Of a DNA stretch of 64,000 nucleotides, positions 63,056 through 64,000 are shown piece after piece. The position numbers were made by a program, and so were the translations under genes. The notes under the pieces were generated by a model. That model was not told the origin of the DNA, did not search any database, and worked only from the letters and a program-made list of their open reading frames with translations. This DNA comes from Alkaliphilus oremlandii OhILAs (GTDB lineage: Bacteria > Bacillota > Clostridia > Peptostreptococcales > Natronincolaceae), in contig NC_009922.1 in NCBI RefSeq assembly GCF_000018325.1, forward strand, positions 248,001-312,000, given 5' to 3'. Within the stretch, counting starts at the first letter, position 1; each line of letters opens with the position of its first letter.

Positions 63056-64000
63056 AGTGGCCTCCCGTCTTTATTTTCCAAATATCCTCTGGAGAAATTG
63101 GTATCTTGTTAAAATCTGCTTCTGCTGCCAAGGACAGAGCGTTGGCAAAGGCAGAAGGAATTCCTAAGATGCCATGCTCGCCTAAACCTTTTGCACCGAG
63201 AGGAGCATCCTGCTGCGGTGTTTCAACGAAATCCACCGAGTATTCTGGTTGTTCTCCTAAGCGAATCAACTTATAGGTTCGAAGGGAGGTGTTTTCCAAT
63301 ACATTATGGAGATCATAAATAAATTCCTCCCTAGTTCCTAGACCCAGTCCCATGCTCATTCCCCCCATGAGGACACCTTTCGCTGCTTTGGGGTTGATTA
63401 CCGTACCTGCATCAATGACGGTTGCTGCCCTTAATATGCGGTAGGTATAATTTTTAGGGTCATATTCTAGTTCTACAGCTTGAGCACCTACGGTCCAAGA
63501 CAATCCAGATCTGCCCTCGCCAGTTTCCTGATGAAGGGGTGTAAGATGCTTCATAGTATAGCTGCCATAGGCTATGATTTGTCCACCGATGGCATTACCA
63601 TTTGCATACTGATATCCCTGTGCTAAATCCTTGAACTCAATGGAGATGGAGGGATTGCTAGTAACGTATACCTGCTCATTTCCAATATCTAGATCTTCAG
63701 GAGCACATTGAAGGATAGCAGCACCAATGGTACAAAGCTTTTTCTTTAAATCCTCAGCGGCCTTAAGAGCTGCATTCCCTGCCATGAAGGTGGTCATACT
63801 TGCCACAGTTTTCCAATGCTTAGGACTGAACTGGGTATTGACCTCCATCGTCACATAAACTTTGTTGATATTCATACGAAGCTTATGTGCAACGATTTGT
63901 GCAATGGTGGTTTTCATTCCAGGACCGATTTCAACAGCGCCAAAGTTCAGCTGAACAGTTCCGTCGCTATGAAGAGACAGGACAACGCCAGAGATCGCAT
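63042..64000 (-). CDS. Molybdenum hydroxylase large subunit (C-terminal part, cut by window)
   Basis: C-terminal 318 residues of the molybdenum-binding subunit of a xanthine-dehydrogenase-like hydroxylase. The frame is open to base 64000, so the gene starts outside. FGAVEIGPGMKTTIAQIV is a known cofactor contact region. The catalytic base Glu is in APLGAKGLGEHG near the C-terminus. In the genome it stands first of the three subunit genes on this strand. Substrate unknown. Confidence 0.94.
   Translation of the reverse strand, partial: AISGVVLSLHSDGTVQLNFGAVEIGPGMKTTIAQIVAHKLRMNINKVYVTMEVNTQFSPKHWKTVASMTTFMAGNAALKAAEDLKKKLCTIGAAILQCAPEDLDIGNEQVYVTSNPSISIEFKDLAQGYQYANGNAIGGQIIAYGSYTMKHLTPLHQETGEGRSGLSWTVGAQAVELEYDPKNYTYRILRAATVIDAGTVINPKAAKGVLMGGMSMGLGLGTREEFIYDLHNVLENTSLRTYKLIRLGEQPEYSVDFVETPQQDAPLGAKGLGEHGILGIPSAFANALSLAAEADFNKIPISPEDIWKIKTGGHYDTL

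Noticed and set aside
1..64000. CRISPR array, tRNA, rRNA or insertion sequence
   Set aside because: No regular spacer-repeat pattern, no tRNA cloverleaf with TTCRA motif, and no transposase gene was seen.

Overview
The window is low-GC DNA whose gene content points to an anaerobic, probably spore-forming member of the Clostridia. The signs are pyruvate:ferredoxin oxidoreductase, a T-box leader, a TPP riboswitch, a YtaF-type sporulation membrane protein, AgrB/AgrD peptide signalling, superoxide reductase, molybdenum enzymes, and AGGAGG ribosome sites with many GTG/TTG starts. An Alkaliphilus-like genus is my inference, not a proof. I saw no rRNA, tRNA, CRISPR array or insertion sequence.

Bases 1-11307 hold one co-directional metal-handling island. 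It has a FecCD-type permease and its ATPase, three lipoprotein solute-binding proteins, a DUF4213/DUF364 protein, a radical SAM enzyme with a C-x5-C-x2-C cluster motif, a MoeA paralogue with altered core motifs, a HypB/CobW-like GTPase, a soluble ABC-type ATPase, and a solute-binding-protein homologue without a signal peptide. Together they look like uptake plus intracellular processing or insertion of a metal or metal complex. The product is unknown. This is one of the two strongest candidates for an undescribed system.

Bases 11308-23700 are mostly housekeeping: a zinc-ribbon protein, an ECF sigma factor remnant, a secreted NPCBM-like protein, arginase, a parvulin, oligoendopeptidase F, an OmpR/HK two-component pair, T-box-controlled asnA, and an ABC exporter.

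Bases 23700-28130 form a peptide-signalling island. It has a TPR-containing XRE regulator (RRNPP-like) with a divergent small secreted peptide, then agrB, an agrD whose predicted ring residue is Ser instead of Cys, a membrane protein, and a short AgrC-like kinase. No response regulator is present nearby.

Bases 28500-54400 carry nifJ, cardiolipin synthase, superoxide reductase, riboswitch-controlled thiT, two chemoreceptors, a SEC-C protein, dUTPase, a MATE exporter, a molybdopterin oxidoreductase, a phosphoesterase with an orphan partner, a nitroreductase, folD (apparently without the cyclohydrolase lysine), a lipoprotein, a gshA plus atypical ATP-grasp pair, ytaF and a Na+/Ca2+ exchanger. 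Bases 54600-64000 carry an AI-2E family exporter, an acetoacetyl-CoA reductase/thiolase pair, an EamA transporter, a diacylglycerol glycosyltransferase-like gene, a TDT transporter, and a three-subunit molybdenum hydroxylase cut by the window end.

Two families of small structured intergenic repeats (about 80 bp and about 114 bp) and a recurring terminator stem (AATCCATGTA / TACATGGATT) are scattered through the window.
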